64,000 nt of DNA. It comes from Lachnospiraceae bacterium. GTDB taxonomy: Bacteria > Bacillota > Clostridia > Lachnospirales > Lachnospiraceae. The DNA is taken from positions 61,630-125,629 of the forward strand of contig CAJTDN010000014.1 in the NCBI GenBank assembly GCA_910574865.1, written 5' to 3'. A program made the position numbers and the translations under genes. Below are positions 63,637 through 64,000 of this stretch, piece by piece. Under the pieces are notes generated by a model, which saw only the letters and a list, made by a program, of their open reading frames with translations, had not been told where the DNA came from and made no database searches. Each line of letters starts with the position of its first letter. Position 1 is the first letter of the stretch.

Positions 63637-63759
63637 ACCACTTGTCGCTCGCAAGACTGGCAAGTTTTGGAAAGGACAATCCTTGGCGGGATACTTACAA
63701 GACAGAAGCCGAGTCGGGAAACGACAGAAAATAAAGTCAAAAAAACTTGAAAAAAGTTG

Positions 63760-63789
63760 TTGACAAATGTCAGAGTGATGTGGTAATAT
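63760..63789 (+). promoter_or_regulatory. Probable rRNA operon promoter P2
   Basis: TTGACA (63760-63765), 18 bases, TAATAT (63784-63789), preceded by an A-rich stretch. Followed by a leader typical of clostridial rRNA operons. Confidence 0.8.
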
Positions 63790-64000
63790 AAACAAGCTGT
63801 CGCGAGAGACGGCAACAAAACAAAGCTAGAAAGAACCTTGACAACTGAACAATAGACAACAACAATCCTTGAAAATTTCTTGAAAAGAATTTTTGGGAAC
63901 GGCGGATTTTCCGAAAGGGAGGTTCGCGGAACACCCGCCACTCTGCGGAGTGGCAAGAACGGTAAAAAAGGAAAAGAAAAGCGTACAGCGATTCTTGACC
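63790..64000 (+). other. Probable 16S rRNA leader (gene itself lies beyond the window)
   Basis: The sequence GAAAGAACCTTGACAACTGAAC and the GTCGCGAGAGACGGCAAC stretch resemble clostridial rRNA operon leaders, which run into 16S rRNA. The hairpin CCACTCTGCGGAGTGG (63937-63952) could be part of the processing stem. No mature 16S start is seen before 64000. Confidence 0.65.

Noticed and set aside
63788..64000. 16S rRNA gene within the window
   Set aside because: Only promoter and leader-like sequence is seen; no mature 16S 5' sequence (such as AGAGTTTGATC) occurs before the end.

Overview
The window looks like the chromosome of an anaerobic, low-oxygen-adapted Bacillota, most likely a gut member of the Lachnospiraceae with a fairly GC-rich genome. 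Support comes from conserved Bacillota gene orders (PASTA kinase-rsgA-rpe-thiN; era-yqzL-recO-glyS), fermentative enzymes (pyruvate:ferredoxin oxidoreductase, pyruvate phosphate dikinase), a NiaR-type NAD regulator, a choloylglycine (bile salt) hydrolase and several families typical of that group (DUF4358, DUF5685, DUF6142). The species assignment is inference.

Layout. 1-5.3 kb: 3' part of a PASTA-domain serine/threonine kinase gene, rsgA, rpe, thiN, ychF. 5.5-10.5 kb: lgt followed by a probable cell-surface O-acylation cluster (SGNH hydrolase, DUF4358 protein, MBOAT acyltransferase, DHHW protein). 10.7-15.4 kb: nifJ and a bile salt hydrolase homologue. 15.4-19.3 kb: nadB-nadC-niaR-nadA with a likely NiaR operator over the promoter. 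19.4-22.2 kb: a TetR regulator divergent from an Old-Yellow-Enzyme/iron-sulfur reductase. 22.3-29.2 kb: Uma2 protein, glpK, DUF5685, a J-domain protein, a membrane protein, dus, dedA. 29.4-32.7 kb: a three-gene glycerol-3-phosphate dehydrogenase-like operon. 32.8-44.0 kb: M16C peptidase, era, yqzL, recO, glyS, M18 aminopeptidase, ppdK. 44.2-48.7 kb: a gene remnant, pyrE, a 49-residue membrane protein, VanZ, DUF6142 and an M29-like aminopeptidase. 48.8-53.9 kb: purE, purM, purN, a lipoprotein and purD. 54.0-61.2 kb: a decayed, AT-richer stretch with remnants of an IS3 transposase, integrase, acetyltransferase, transporter and AraC regulator, a toxin-antitoxin pair whose toxin is frameshifted, and an intact JAB-domain gene pair. 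61.4-63.5 kb: an HMGL-like aldolase, trxA and a hypothetical gene. The window ends in what looks like the promoter and leader of an rRNA operon.

The most unusual non-coding content is a set of dispersed structured intergenic repeats. Family A is a roughly 160-base element with TGATACC/GGTATCA ends that can fold into a three-armed cloverleaf (two full copies plus three partial ones). Family B is a 100-base long hairpin (two copies). Family C is a leader-like repeat ending just before ribosome binding sites (five sites). There are also single-copy multi-hairpin regions before purD and ppdK. Ordinary biosynthesis dominates the coding content. The repeats, the surface O-acylation cluster and the repeat-flanked JAB module are the parts most likely to repay a closer look.
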